Below are positions 8,159-17,858 of a stretch of 64,000 nucleotides of DNA, in pieces; positions within the stretch are counted from its first letter, which is position 1, and the number at the start of each line of letters is the position of its first letter. The translations under genes were made by a program, and so were the position numbers. The DNA is from Virgibacillus_O sediminis (GTDB lineage: Bacteria > Bacillota > Bacilli > Bacillales > Amphibacillaceae), in the NCBI RefSeq assembly GCF_042643265.1, contig NZ_JBHRRZ010000005.1, forward strand, positions 1-64,000, in the 5' to 3' direction. The notes beneath the pieces were generated by a model. It ran no database searches. It was not told the origin of the DNA and was given only the letters and a program-made list of their open reading frames with translations.

Positions 8159-10009
8159 TTGCAATTACAGGTAAGCAATAGTCCTTTTAGTAAAGAGCAG
8201 TCAGAAGACCTTAACCGAATTCTTCCAACCTTAACAGAGACACAAAGGATTTGGTTAAGCGGATACCTGGCAGTTCCAAAACAGGCAGATGCAGGTGTGG
8301 CGGCGACATTGGAAAGCCCGCCGGTATCACAGCCGTCGACTCAGCAAGCAGCACAGGTGGAACAAAGAGAAGTTACCATTTTATATGGATCGGAAACAGG
8401 CAATGCCCAGTCTCTCGCTAAGGATTTGGAAGAAAAAGTGAAGAAACAGGACAGGAAGGTAAAGGTTGCTGCACTGGATGATTTCAAACCCAAGGATTTA
8501 AAGAAAGTGCAAGATCTTTTGATTGTGACAGCTACACATGGGGAAGGGGACCCGCCGGATAATGCGATTTCCTTCCATGAGTTTCTGCACAGCAGGAAAG
8601 CTCCTAAGCTGAAAGACGTCCGGTTTTCCGTGCTTTCCCTTGGAGATGAGTCCTATGAATTCTTCTGTCAGACAGGAAAAGAATTTGATAAACGCCTGGA
8701 AGAATTAGGCGGAGAACGTTTATATGACCGTGTAGACTGTGATGTCGATTTCGATGAACCGGCTTCAGAGTGGATAGACGGTGTAATTGGCGAACTGGAG
8801 AAAGATAATGCAGATGCAGGTTCAGGAACAGCTTCTGCCGGCCAGTCAGACCAGGATCCGAGTTTGACGGCAGGACAGCCGATCTACTCTAGAACAAATC
8901 CGTTCAATGCTGAAGTATTGGAAAATATTAATTTGAATGCAGAAGGCTCGAACAAGGAAACCCACCATCTCGAATTGTCCCTTGAAGGGTCGAACCTGGA
9001 ATACGAGCCGGGTGACAGTGTCGGGATTTTCCCAAAAAACGATCCTGCTTTAGTAGAGGAATTGATTCGGGAACTGGACTGGGATGCTGAAGAAAGTGTA
9101 CCAATAAACAAACAGGGGGAAGTAAGGTCTCTCCGAGAAGCACTCCTATCCAATTTTGAAATTACCAGGATAACCAAACCGTTATTGAAAAAAGCGGCTG
9201 AGCTTTTTAATAACGACGATTTAAAAGAATTTTTGGCCTCGGAAAAAGATGAGGATCAAAAAGCCTATATGGATGGCAGGGATTTACTTGATCTGGTAAA
9301 GGACTATCCGCCGAAAGGAATCCAGCCGGCTGACTTGATTGGCATATTACGCAAAATGCCCGCACGTCTGTATTCCATATGCAGCAGTTATCAAGCAAAT
9401 CCTGATGAAGTCCACTTGGCAATCGGAAGAGTCAGCTATCATTCGAATGGGCGTGAACGCATCGGTGTCTGTTCCGGTCAATGTGCAGAGCGTGTAGAGC
9501 CGGGAGAAACCCTGCCAATCTATATTCAAAAGAATGAGAACTTCAAGTTTCCGACAGATGGAGACACCCCAGTGATCATGGTGGGACCTGGTACGGGCGT
9601 AGCACCGTTCCGGTCTTACTTGGAAGAGTTGGAGGAACTCGAAGTGGAAGGGAAAACGTGGCTGTTTTACGGCGACCAGCATTTCACCACCGACTTCCTT
9701 TACCAAGTAGAATGGCAGAATTGGCTGAAGAATGGTGTGCTGACCAAAATGGATGTCGCATTTTCCCGTGATACGGAAGAAAAGGTCTATGTCCAGCATC
9801 GGATGCTTGAAAGTAGTGCTGAACTCTATCAATGGATTCAGGAAGGCGCCAATGTGTATGTTTGTGGCGACGAGAAGAAAATGGCGCAGGACGTACATGA
9901 TACACTGCTTGAGATTTTCCAGAAAGAAGGAAACATGAGTGCCGAACAGGCGAACGATCTGCTTAAGGAAATGCGTCAGCAGAAGCGCTACCAGCGTGAT
10001 GTATATTAA
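8159..10009 (+). CDS. cysJ: Sulfite reductase [NADPH] flavoprotein component
   Basis: CysJ carries electrons from NADPH through FAD and FMN to CysI. The 616 residues show an N-terminal segment ending near 70, an FMN flavodoxin domain (VTILYGSETGNAQSLAKDL, about 76), an FAD domain with RMPARLYSICSS-type motif (RKMPARLYSIC, about 397) and the NADPH domain (MVGPGTGVAPFRSYLEE, about 474; VYVCGDEKKMAQDV). The end QKRYQRDVY is diagnostic. The start is TTG after GTGGGGTGAG. It closely follows B. subtilis CysJ throughout. The leader (7873-8158) has a palindrome TTGATCATCAA at about 7987 and may hold a separate promoter. Confidence 0.96.
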   Translation: MQLQVSNSPFSKEQSEDLNRILPTLTETQRIWLSGYLAVPKQADAGVAATLESPPVSQPSTQQAAQVEQREVTILYGSETGNAQSLAKDLEEKVKKQDRKVKVAALDDFKPKDLKKVQDLLIVTATHGEGDPPDNAISFHEFLHSRKAPKLKDVRFSVLSLGDESYEFFCQTGKEFDKRLEELGGERLYDRVDCDVDFDEPASEWIDGVIGELEKDNADAGSGTASAGQSDQDPSLTAGQPIYSRTNPFNAEVLENINLNAEGSNKETHHLELSLEGSNLEYEPGDSVGIFPKNDPALVEELIRELDWDAEESVPINKQGEVRSLREALLSNFEITRITKPLLKKAAELFNNDDLKEFLASEKDEDQKAYMDGRDLLDLVKDYPPKGIQPADLIGILRKMPARLYSICSSYQANPDEVHLAIGRVSYHSNGRERIGVCSGQCAERVEPGETLPIYIQKNENFKFPTDGDTPVIMVGPGTGVAPFRSYLEELEELEVEGKTWLFYGDQHFTTDFLYQVEWQNWLKNGVLTKMDVAFSRDTEEKVYVQHRMLESSAELYQWIQEGANVYVCGDEKKMAQDVHDTLLEIFQKEGNMSAEQANDLLKEMRQQKRYQRDVY

Positions 10010-10039
10010 GGCAGGAACCAAGTGAAAGGAGCTTTAATC

Positions 10040-11776
10040 ATGGCAGACAACAGATTTCCAGTACAGGATGGACCACCGAGTGAAATGGAAGATATAAAAG
10101 AGAACAGCAACTATTTAAGGGGTACAATCGAAGAAGAACTGGAGAACCGCATTACCGGTGCCATTCCCGATTCCGATACGAAACTGCTGAAGTTCCATGG
10201 CAGCTACCAGCAGGATAATAGGGATGAGCGGAATGAACGAAGAAGAAAAAAACTGGAGCCGTCCTATCAATTCATGATTCGCGTCCGGGCACCAGGCGGT
10301 GTAGCAACACCTGACCAATGGCTTGCTATGGATGAGATTGCGCGGAACTACGCGGATCAGACATTGAAGTTGACCACCAGGCAGGCTTTCCAGATGCATG
10401 GTGTCCTAAAGCGCAACTTAAAACAAACGATGCAGGATATAAATGCTTCGTTAATGGATACCCTGGCTGCTTGCGGGGATGTGAACCGGAACGTCATGTG
10501 TAATCCGAATCCATACCAATCGGAAGTACATGCAGAAGTTTATGAATGGTCGAAGAAGTTGAGTGATCATTTATCACCGCGCACAAATGCCTACCATGAG
10601 ATCTGGCTGGATGGCGAAAAGGTAGAAGATAGTCGAAGAGCTGAAGAGGAAGTAGAGCCGATGTACGGCCGTTATTATCTTCCAAGAAAATTTAAAATCG
10701 GGATTGCTGTCCCTCCTTCCAACGATATTGATGTCTTTTCCCAAGATTTAGGCTTCATTGCCATTTTGGAAGATGGAAAGTTGAAGGGCTTCAATGTAGC
10801 CGTTGGAGGCGGAATGGGCAGCACGCACGGGGACACCAATACATATCCCCAAGTTGCACGGGTCATTGGCTACTGTCCAGCAGATAAAATCGTCGAAGTG
10901 GCAGAGACAGTCATTACAATCCAGCGTGATTATGGCAATCGGTCTAACCGGAAGAATGCCCGTTTCAAATATACCATTGATGCAAGAGGTCTAGATTGGA
11001 TCAAGACGGAACTGAATGAAAGGCTCGGCTGGGAACTGGCAGAGGAGAAACCATATCAATTTGATCATAATGGAGACCGTTATGGCTGGGTGAAAGGTCA
11101 GGACAACTGGCATTTGACTCTGTTTATCGAAAACGGACGTTTGAAAGATACCGACGAACATCAGATGATGACCGGTGTCAGGGAAATAGCGAAAATCCAT
11201 ACAGGAGATTTCCGGCTCACGCCGAACCAGAACTTGGTTATTGCCAATGTAACGGACGAGAACAAAAAGCAGGTGGAAGAACTTGCATCCCAATATGGGC
11301 TTACAGAGGGCAAGCATCACTCTGCTTTACGGAGGAATTCCATGGCCTGTGTGGCACTTCCAACTTGCGGACTTGCGATGGCCGAGGCAGAAAGATACCT
11401 TCCATCCTTGATTGATAAAGTGGAAGATATTCTGGCAGAAGCGGGATTAAGCGAAGAAGAAATAGTGATTCGGATGTCCGGCTGCCCGAATGGCTGTGCA
11501 CGGCCGGCATTGGCTGAGATAGCTTTTATCGGGAAGGCGCCTGGCAAATACAATATGTACCTTGGCGGTGGCTTTACTGGCAATCGATTGAATAAATTAT
11601 ACCGTGAAAATATTGATGAAGCAGAAATTTTGAGCATCTTGCGGCCGCTTCTTTTGGAGTATGCGGAGGAACGACAGGAAAATGAACATTTTGGTGATTA
11701 TGTTATCCGCAGAGGATATATAGAAGAGGTGCAATCAGGACTGGACTTTCATGCAACAAATGGAGTAAAGAACTGA
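10040..11776 (+). CDS. cysI: Sulfite reductase hemoprotein component
   Basis: CysI reduces sulfite to sulfide with six electrons at a siroheme-[4Fe-4S] centre. The four cluster cysteines are seen at 437 and 443 (ACVALPTCG) and 482 and 486 (SGCPNGCAR). The substrate-binding arginine/lysine stretch (KLTTRQAFQMHGV) is also present. The 578 residues are full length. The ATG at 10040 has AAGGAG eight bases upstream; a GTG at 10022 overlaps that site and is less likely. It lies 30 bases after cysJ and forms the CysJI complex with it. Confidence 0.96.
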   Translation: MADNRFPVQDGPPSEMEDIKENSNYLRGTIEEELENRITGAIPDSDTKLLKFHGSYQQDNRDERNERRRKKLEPSYQFMIRVRAPGGVATPDQWLAMDEIARNYADQTLKLTTRQAFQMHGVLKRNLKQTMQDINASLMDTLAACGDVNRNVMCNPNPYQSEVHAEVYEWSKKLSDHLSPRTNAYHEIWLDGEKVEDSRRAEEEVEPMYGRYYLPRKFKIGIAVPPSNDIDVFSQDLGFIAILEDGKLKGFNVAVGGGMGSTHGDTNTYPQVARVIGYCPADKIVEVAETVITIQRDYGNRSNRKNARFKYTIDARGLDWIKTELNERLGWELAEEKPYQFDHNGDRYGWVKGQDNWHLTLFIENGRLKDTDEHQMMTGVREIAKIHTGDFRLTPNQNLVIANVTDENKKQVEELASQYGLTEGKHHSALRRNSMACVALPTCGLAMAEAERYLPSLIDKVEDILAEAGLSEEEIVIRMSGCPNGCARPALAEIAFIGKAPGKYNMYLGGGFTGNRLNKLYRENIDEAEILSILRPLLLEYAEERQENEHFGDYVIRRGYIEEVQSGLDFHATNGVKN

Positions 11777-11808
11777 TAAAGCGGGAGCGACAGAAGGGAA
11801 GTGACAGA

Positions 11809-12585
11809 ATGGGAAAAGTTTACTTAGTAGGTGCCGGGCCTGGGGACCCAGACCTGATCACTGTTAAAGGATTGAAGGCAATCCAGCAGGCAGACGTTAT
11901 TTTATATGACCGTCTAATTAATGAAGAATTACTGCAACATGCTTCCCCGTATGCGGAATTGGTTTTCTGCGGGAAACGGCCGGACCAGCATTCTCTCACA
12001 CAGGATCAAATTAATGCATTGTTATGTGATTATGCAGAGCAAGGAAACGTGGTGACAAGGCTGAAAGGGGGAGACCCATTCATATTCGGCAGAGGTGGAG
12101 AAGAAGCAGAAGTATTAAGCCGGCATGGGATTTCCTATGAAATTGTACCCGGTATCACTTCCGGTTCTGCCGCTCCCGCATATGCTGGTATTCCACTGAC
12201 ACATAGGGATTACAGTTCATCTGTCGCCTTCGTATCTGGAGTAAGCAAGCAGGATGGCTCAGCGGAGAACTATTGGGAGCATCTTGCAAAAGGTCCTGAC
12301 ACCCTATGCATCTACATGGGTGTGAGAAAGCTGCCGGATATTTGTGACAAACTGATCCGCTATGGGCGGGATCCGCAAACTCCGATTGCTTTGGTACATT
12401 GGGGGACTACAAAGGGCCAGCAGACAGTAACCGGAACATTGATCGATATCCAAGAGAAATCCCATCTTATCCAAAATCCTTCCATGATTGTCATTGGGGA
12501 AGTAGTTCGGCTGAGGGACCAGCTTAAATGGTTTGAAGAAACACCGCCACAAGAATTATTTCCGCAAGAGGCAATTGTTGGCTAG
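11809..12585 (+). CDS. cobA: Uroporphyrinogen-III C-methyltransferase
   Basis: This SUMT enzyme methylates uroporphyrinogen III twice with SAM to give precorrin-2, the entry to siroheme. The 258 residues show the family motifs VYLVGAGPGDPDLITVKG at the start, RLKGGDPFIFGRGGEEA (about 84) and PGITSGSAAPAYAGIPLTHR (about 116). It is a stand-alone SUMT, not a CysG fusion; the next two genes supply the other activities. It equals B. subtilis YlnD and sits in the same position relative to the ferrochelatase and dehydrogenase genes. Confidence 0.94.
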   Translation: MGKVYLVGAGPGDPDLITVKGLKAIQQADVILYDRLINEELLQHASPYAELVFCGKRPDQHSLTQDQINALLCDYAEQGNVVTRLKGGDPFIFGRGGEEAEVLSRHGISYEIVPGITSGSAAPAYAGIPLTHRDYSSSVAFVSGVSKQDGSAENYWEHLAKGPDTLCIYMGVRKLPDICDKLIRYGRDPQTPIALVHWGTTKGQQTVTGTLIDIQEKSHLIQNPSMIVIGEVVRLRDQLKWFEETPPQELFPQEAIVG

Positions 12586-12597
12586 GGGGTGGCACGG

Positions 12598-13347
12598 ATG
12601 CAGGGAATTCTATATGTCAGTCATGGGAGCAGGGTCCCTGAAGCAACAGAGGAAGCCAAAGCTTGTATATCGGATGTCATGGATGAGGTGGAAATTCCGC
12701 TGCAGGAAACTTGTTTTTTGGAACTCGCCGAACCGACGATCGAGCAAGGCATGGCCAGCCTGGTCAATCAGGGGGCAACAAAGATTTCCATAGTACCTGT
12801 TCTGCTGCTTAGTGCCGGACATTATTATGAGGATATCCCCGGTGAAATCCAGGACGCAAAGGCAAAATATCCTGAAATCACCTTTAGTTATGGCGAGCCT
12901 CTTGGCGTTCAGCCGCGCATTACGGATGTACTGGCAGACCGTCTGAAAGAGGCAGGTGCCCTGCCTCAGCCGGAAGCAAGAATCCTGCTTGTAGGGAGGG
13001 GAAGCCGAAAGCCCCAAACGAAGAAGGACATTAAGCAAATCAGGGAACATTTGCAGGATAGAGTTGGGATTCGGACGGAAGTAGGCTTTCTGGCAGCATG
13101 TGAGCCATCCTTTGAGGAAAGTTTTGAATCTCTCTTGGCAGAAGGCCATTCGCAAATTTTTGTCGTTCCATACTTATGGTTTACCGGAATACTGATGCGA
13201 GACCTGGAAGCAAAGGTTGCCGAAGCCCGGGAACAAAGCTATAATGTCACTCTTTGTCATCAGCTGGGGTGCCATCGGATCATGCAGGAAGCATTGAAGG
13301 AAAGAGTCTATGAGTCCATTGGAAGAACGTTGAAAAATCACCAGTAA
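12598..13347 (+). CDS. sirB: Sirohydrochlorin ferrochelatase
   Basis: SirB inserts iron into sirohydrochlorin, the last step to siroheme. The 249 residues contain two CbiX-like halves; the metal-site His is in ILYVSHGSRVPEAT near the start and in VLLLSAGHYYEDIP (about 70). The second half carries RGSRKPQTKKD. The ATG at 12598 follows AGGGGGTGG; the gene begins a dozen bases after cobA stops. It corresponds to B. subtilis YlnE. CysI upstream is the obvious consumer of the product. Confidence 0.93.
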   Translation: MQGILYVSHGSRVPEATEEAKACISDVMDEVEIPLQETCFLELAEPTIEQGMASLVNQGATKISIVPVLLLSAGHYYEDIPGEIQDAKAKYPEITFSYGEPLGVQPRITDVLADRLKEAGALPQPEARILLVGRGSRKPQTKKDIKQIREHLQDRVGIRTEVGFLAACEPSFEESFESLLAEGHSQIFVVPYLWFTGILMRDLEAKVAEAREQSYNVTLCHQLGCHRIMQEALKERVYESIGRTLKNHQ

Positions 13348-13371
13348 ATTGAAGCTAAAGGAATGTTAAGT

Positions 13372-14001
13372 ATGGCGGTAACACCCCTTATGATTGACCT
13401 AACAGAACAGCATGCCGTTATTGTTGGAGGCGGTCGAGTTGCCGAACGGAGGGCTGCAACACTATTGGCGGGCGGTGCCTTTGTAACAGTTATCAGTCCG
13501 CATCTCAGCAACGGACTTCAGAGGGAATGGGAAAAAGGGCAGATACTATGGAAGCAGAAGCTATTTGAGGCCACAGATATTTACGATGCTTTCATAGTCA
13601 TTGTGGCAACCGACAATCCAAAGGTGAATGAATCGGTAATCAACGCTGCTTCCCCCAATATGCTGGTTAATGCAGCAGGAGAGGCTGAACAGGGGAACGT
13701 GGTATTTCCGTCCTTTTTTCGACGGGGAAAGCTGTCCATCAGTGTTTCTACGAATGGAGCGAGTCCCCAGCTTTCAGCCAAGATAAAAAAAGATCTCCAG
13801 GGGATCTACAGTGAAAATTATGAAGGATATCTAGATTTTCTTGCTGAAAGCCGGAAGCTGATCAAGCGTTCCCGCCTGGATCCTCATTATCAGCAGTTAC
13901 TTTTGAAGGAACTGCTCTCTGAAAGCTTTTTTGATGAAAATAAACAGCTATCTGCAATGGTGTGGTTCCGGAAGCTGGCAAAGGAGGGGGAAGCAGGATG
14001 A
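13372..14001 (+). CDS. sirC: Precorrin-2 dehydrogenase
   Basis: SirC oxidises precorrin-2 to sirohydrochlorin with NAD+. The 209 residues start with an NAD-binding Rossmann motif, VIVGGGRVAERRAATLL. They continue with the family block VNAAGEAEQGNVVFPSFFRRGKLSISVSTNGASP, here given only as a landmark around residues 102-130. The start at 13372 leaves a proper gap after AAAGGA; an ATG at 13363 abuts that site. It equals B. subtilis YlnF and overlaps the next gene by four bases (ATGA). Confidence 0.92.
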   Translation: MAVTPLMIDLTEQHAVIVGGGRVAERRAATLLAGGAFVTVISPHLSNGLQREWEKGQILWKQKLFEATDIYDAFIVIVATDNPKVNESVINAASPNMLVNAAGEAEQGNVVFPSFFRRGKLSISVSTNGASPQLSAKIKKDLQGIYSENYEGYLDFLAESRKLIKRSRLDPHYQQLLLKELLSESFFDENKQLSAMVWFRKLAKEGEAG

Positions 14002-14819
14002 AAAAGCTGGAAGGAAAACAGGTTGGAGTGGCAGCTGCTCGAAGTGCTGATGCGATCAGCAGTTTAATTATAAATAATGGTGGCAGCCCGAAAGTATTTT
14101 CCATTCAGGGAGAACAACTCTTAAATGAAGAAATAAGCAGGAGTAATATATCCGAGCTGCTGTCCCGTCCATTTGATTATGTATTGCTGACCACCGGTAT
14201 CGGGGCGAAAACATTGGAACAGGCAGCAGAGCAACTGGGCCTCGTTCCCGACTTTATCGATAAGCTGGGACATACTAAATTGGCTATCCGTGGAAGCAAG
14301 ACACTGAAATGGCTGAAACAGCATTCATTAACCACTTCCATTGAGGCTGAGGATGGTACCATGGAAAACCTGTTGAATAAACTCTCCGAAGAATCGAACG
14401 GAGGGAAACAGGTGTTTTTGCAGGCATACAATGAAGATGATGCTTCCTTGAAGGGAAAGTTGGAAGAGCTCGGCTACACTGTGTATTTATCTAAGCCTTA
14501 TCAATACCGGAACCCGGATAGAGAGACCTTGAATAGTCTACAAAAACAGATTACGAACCGCACGCTGGATGCAGTAATCTTTACCAGTAAAACGCAGGTG
14601 CAGAACCTGTTTTTGGAAGGATCTACTGCACAGAAGGAATTAATGGAGGCATTTAATGAAGACGTTCTAGCGGTGGCGGTCGGTAAAGTAACAGCAAAAA
14701 GACTGGAATCATATGGAGTATCCAATGTATTCCAGCCTACCGATCCAAAGATGGGAAGAATGGTTGTTGAACTTGCGAATTTTTATGATGTTAAGCGAAA
14801 TGAAGCTAGTCGTCCCTGA
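13998..14819 (+). CDS. Uroporphyrinogen-III synthase (HemD-like)
   Basis: This 273-residue protein has the HemD two-lobed pattern: GVAAARSADAISSLIINNGG at the start, DYVLLTTGIGAKTL (about 60), AIRGSKTLKWLK, and near the end AVIFTSKTQVQNLF and VLAVAVGKVTAKRLESYGV. HemD makes uroporphyrinogen III, the substrate of the CobA enzyme three genes upstream. The ATG overlaps the sirC stop and follows AAGGAGGGGG. A second hemD-like gene inside a sulfate cluster is not part of the B. subtilis arrangement. HemD sequences are weakly conserved, so the activity is likely but not certain. Confidence 0.75.
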   Translation: MKKLEGKQVGVAAARSADAISSLIINNGGSPKVFSIQGEQLLNEEISRSNISELLSRPFDYVLLTTGIGAKTLEQAAEQLGLVPDFIDKLGHTKLAIRGSKTLKWLKQHSLTTSIEAEDGTMENLLNKLSEESNGGKQVFLQAYNEDDASLKGKLEELGYTVYLSKPYQYRNPDRETLNSLQKQITNRTLDAVIFTSKTQVQNLFLEGSTAQKELMEAFNEDVLAVAVGKVTAKRLESYGVSNVFQPTDPKMGRMVVELANFYDVKRNEASRP

Positions 14820-14873
14820 CCCATCATAACGTTGATCGACTGTCAGATAAATATATTCAATGGAGGGTTTAAC

Positions 14874-16052
14874 ATGACATTGACCGAGCGGAAACAAGAG
14901 GAAACTATTCAACCGCATGGGGGGGAATTAGTGCAGCGTGAGCTGGATGGTGCTGAAAGAGAAGCATACCTGAACCAATTGGATTCTCTGCCACAGCACA
15001 GACTGGATGCTTGGAGCTTATCAGACCTGGAGCTGATCGGTATCGGAGGGTTCAGCCCATTGACCGGTTTTATGGGAGAAGAAGATTATAACCGAGTCAT
15101 TGAAGAGATGCGCTTGAAGGATGGCACGATCTGGAGTGTACCGATTACGCTTCCTGCTGACAAAAAAGAAGCAGACAGGTATGAAATAGGTTCCACTATT
15201 GCCTTGGTCGACGAAGATGATGTCTTTTATGGTGTATTGGAACTGCAAGAGAAATATACCTATGACAAAGAAAAAGAAGCCCGTCAAGTCTACGGTACTA
15301 CAGAAGAGGCCCATCCTGGGGTCAAAAAAATCTTTAGCAAAGGTGAAGTATACCTGGCAGGGCCGATTTATCTGTTGAACCGGCCGGGCCACGGAGGGTT
15401 CGAAGATTTTTATCTAGTGCCTACTGAGACACGTCAAATGTTTGCCGATCTGAATTGGAAAACAGTGGTCGGTTTCCAAACGCGCAATCCGGTCCACCGG
15501 GCGCATGAATACATTCAGAAAAGTGCTCTCGAATCAGTGGACGGTCTGTTGTTGAACCCACTTGTAGGGGAGACCAAATCGGATGACATATCAGCAGAAA
15601 TCCGTATGGAGAGCTATCAAGTGATTCTTAAAAACTATTATCCTGAAGAACGGACCCGATTAGTTATCTATCCGGCAGCTATGCGCTATGCCGGACCGAA
15701 AGAGGCTATCCTGCATGCAATTGTCCGTAAGAACTATGGTTGCACCCACTTCATAGTGGGCAGGGATCATGCCGGTGTCGGTGATTACTACGGAACGTAT
15801 GAAGCTCAAGAATTAATCTCTCAATACGAGGATGAACTGGGAATTCAAATCTTTAAATTCGAGCATGCCTTCTATTGCACGAAGTGTGAGAACATGGCAA
15901 CACAGAAAACATGTCCACATGATAAAGAAAACCATGTTCATTTAAGCGGCACCAAAGTGCGTGAAAAGCTTCGCAATGGGGAAGAACTCCCAAGGGAATT
16001 TTCCCGTCCGGAGGTTGCGGCAGTCCTGATTAAAGGAATGAAAGAAAATTAA
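14874..16052 (+). CDS. sat: Sulfate adenylyltransferase
   Basis: This homomeric ATP sulfurylase makes APS from sulfate and ATP. The 392 residues contain the nucleotide motif FQTRNPVHRAHEY (about 205) and the second motif GRDHAGVGDYYG (about 297). A Cys-rich stretch FYCTKCENMATQKTCPH (about 337), common in bacterial members, may bind zinc. The start follows GGAGGG at 14862-14867. It acts before cysC and cysH in the pathway although it is encoded after them. Confidence 0.96.
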   Translation: MTLTERKQEETIQPHGGELVQRELDGAEREAYLNQLDSLPQHRLDAWSLSDLELIGIGGFSPLTGFMGEEDYNRVIEEMRLKDGTIWSVPITLPADKKEADRYEIGSTIALVDEDDVFYGVLELQEKYTYDKEKEARQVYGTTEEAHPGVKKIFSKGEVYLAGPIYLLNRPGHGGFEDFYLVPTETRQMFADLNWKTVVGFQTRNPVHRAHEYIQKSALESVDGLLLNPLVGETKSDDISAEIRMESYQVILKNYYPEERTRLVIYPAAMRYAGPKEAILHAIVRKNYGCTHFIVGRDHAGVGDYYGTYEAQELISQYEDELGIQIFKFEHAFYCTKCENMATQKTCPHDKENHVHLSGTKVREKLRNGEELPREFSRPEVAAVLIKGMKEN

Positions 16053-16060
16053 CCAAAGGG

Positions 16061-17848
16061 ATGGTTCCAGTGACGCCTGATATGATTTTTGTACTAATTA
16101 TGGTCATCATCATGTTGGGCGCACTACTCTTTGAATTGGGGAGCCCGGCGATGGTTGTTTTTTCAGTGCTTACCATCTTTATGATCACCGGTATCCTGAC
16201 TCCGAAAGAAGCCTTGAGCGGCTTTTCAAATGAAGGAATGCTGACCATCGGGCTATTGTTTGTCATAGCTGGTGCTATCCAGAAGAGCGGCATTCTGGAG
16301 CGGCTGATGAAATCTTGGCTTGCCGGAAGCCGCAGCATGATTGTTTCTATGGTACGCTTTTTTATCCCGGTCTCACTTTTTTCCGGGTTTCTGAATAATA
16401 CACCGATCGTTGTCACTTTTACACCCTTACTCAAAAATTGGTGCGAAGAACATGGTGTTGCACCTTCGAAATTCTTAATCCCGCTATCGTATGCCACCAT
16501 CCTCGGTGGGACGATCACGGTAATCGGAACGTCTACCAATCTTATCGTCCACACTATGCTGGTGGATTATGGATTTGAGGGTTTTACACTTTTTCAATTG
16601 GCGGTGATAGGAGTTCCGATTACTATTGTGGGGTTGATTTATTTATTTACTGTCGGATACCGTCTGCTGCCGGAATATAAAGGGTTCCAGCAGCAGGTCA
16701 AAGAAGATTCCAGGGAGTATATCGCAGAGTTGATCGTGGAACCTTCTTTTCCTTATATGAATAAAAGTGTGGAGCAGGCAGGTTTGAAAGATTTCCCTGG
16801 GCTCTATTTAATAGAAATCATCCGGGGCAAGGAACGTATTTCTCCGGTCCGTGCCAGTACAGTCATACAGGCGGATGACCGTTTGATCTTTTCGGGGCTT
16901 ATTTCCACCTTGAAAGATGTTCAGATGACAAAGGGACTCACCTTAAGAACAGGGACAGATCTGGAGCTGGATGAATTGAAGAATGGCAATACTGCGATTG
17001 TGGAAGCTGTAGTATCGCATCAATCTTCCTTGCAGTCCAAGTCGATCAAGCAATCCAAATTCCGTTCGACGTATGATGCCGGCGTCATTGCCGTGCATCG
17101 GAAAAATGAACGGATTGAAAGCAAGGTGGGAGATATTGTCTTAAAGCCCGGGGACACCCTCCTCCTGCTGACAGGCAGGGATTTCGTAGAGAAGTATGAG
17201 AGGTCCGAGGATTTTTATGTGTTAGCTCCCTTGGATTCTCCAGAGTCTTTGACTCGTGACCCGGTAAAGGGTTGGTTTTCCATTATTATTTTCGCTGTAA
17301 TGATTTTGCTTGTCACCATCGGCTTGCTGAGCATGTTTGAGGCCATGGCACTGGCTGTTGTCTTGCTGTTTGCAACGAACATCATCACAGCGGGGGATGC
17401 AAAAAAATATATTCATTTTCATGTTCTGCTGTTGATAGCCAGTTCATTCGGCATCGGGCTTGCCATGTCAAAAACAGGTCTTGCTCAATGGATTGCCGAG
17501 GGGCTTCTCGCAGTGGGGGAACCAATGGGACTGTTTGCGATTCTGCTGTTAATGTATCTGATGACCAATATATTCACGGAATTAATCACCAATAGTGCAG
17601 CAGCAGTATTGATGGTGCCTATCGGATTCGAGATGGCTGCAAATCTTCAGCTGGACCCGATCGGTTTCGCAGCCACTATTGCCATTGCGTCTTCTGCAAG
17701 CTTCATCACCCCAATCGGTTACCAGACAAATCTCATCGTCTATGGGCCGGGAGGATATAAATTTACAGATTATATAAAAGTAGGCATTCCACTCAGCATT
17801 CTCGTCATGTTTATCACTGTTACGATTGCTTATTGCTGGTGGTTCTAG
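16061..17848 (+). CDS. SLC13/DASS-family permease with TrkA-C domains, probable sulfate transporter
   Basis: This is a 595-residue membrane protein. About five to six hydrophobic helices come first, including the NTPIVV and GTSTNL signatures of the divalent anion:Na+ symporters. Two soluble RCK-C (TrkA-C) domains follow (about residues 215-295 and 305-395), then further helices with NSAAAVLMVP and TPIGYQTNLIVYGPGGY. The same architecture is known in algal SAC1/SLT-type sulfate carriers. Its place between sat and cysC makes sulfate the likely substrate, in the slot that CysP fills in B. subtilis. ATG 16061 abuts AAAGGG, so GTG at 16070 may be the true start. Confidence 0.85.
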   Translation: MVPVTPDMIFVLIMVIIMLGALLFELGSPAMVVFSVLTIFMITGILTPKEALSGFSNEGMLTIGLLFVIAGAIQKSGILERLMKSWLAGSRSMIVSMVRFFIPVSLFSGFLNNTPIVVTFTPLLKNWCEEHGVAPSKFLIPLSYATILGGTITVIGTSTNLIVHTMLVDYGFEGFTLFQLAVIGVPITIVGLIYLFTVGYRLLPEYKGFQQQVKEDSREYIAELIVEPSFPYMNKSVEQAGLKDFPGLYLIEIIRGKERISPVRASTVIQADDRLIFSGLISTLKDVQMTKGLTLRTGTDLELDELKNGNTAIVEAVVSHQSSLQSKSIKQSKFRSTYDAGVIAVHRKNERIESKVGDIVLKPGDTLLLLTGRDFVEKYERSEDFYVLAPLDSPESLTRDPVKGWFSIIIFAVMILLVTIGLLSMFEAMALAVVLLFATNIITAGDAKKYIHFHVLLLIASSFGIGLAMSKTGLAQWIAEGLLAVGEPMGLFAILLLMYLMTNIFTELITNSAAAVLMVPIGFEMAANLQLDPIGFAATIAIASSASFITPIGYQTNLIVYGPGGYKFTDYIKVGIPLSILVMFITVTIAYCWWF

Positions 17849-17858
17849 GAGGTATAAT

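Noticed and set aside
9347..10021. 224-codon frame on the minus strand
   Set aside because: It lies wholly opposite cysJ, has no ribosome binding site and no recognisable domain.
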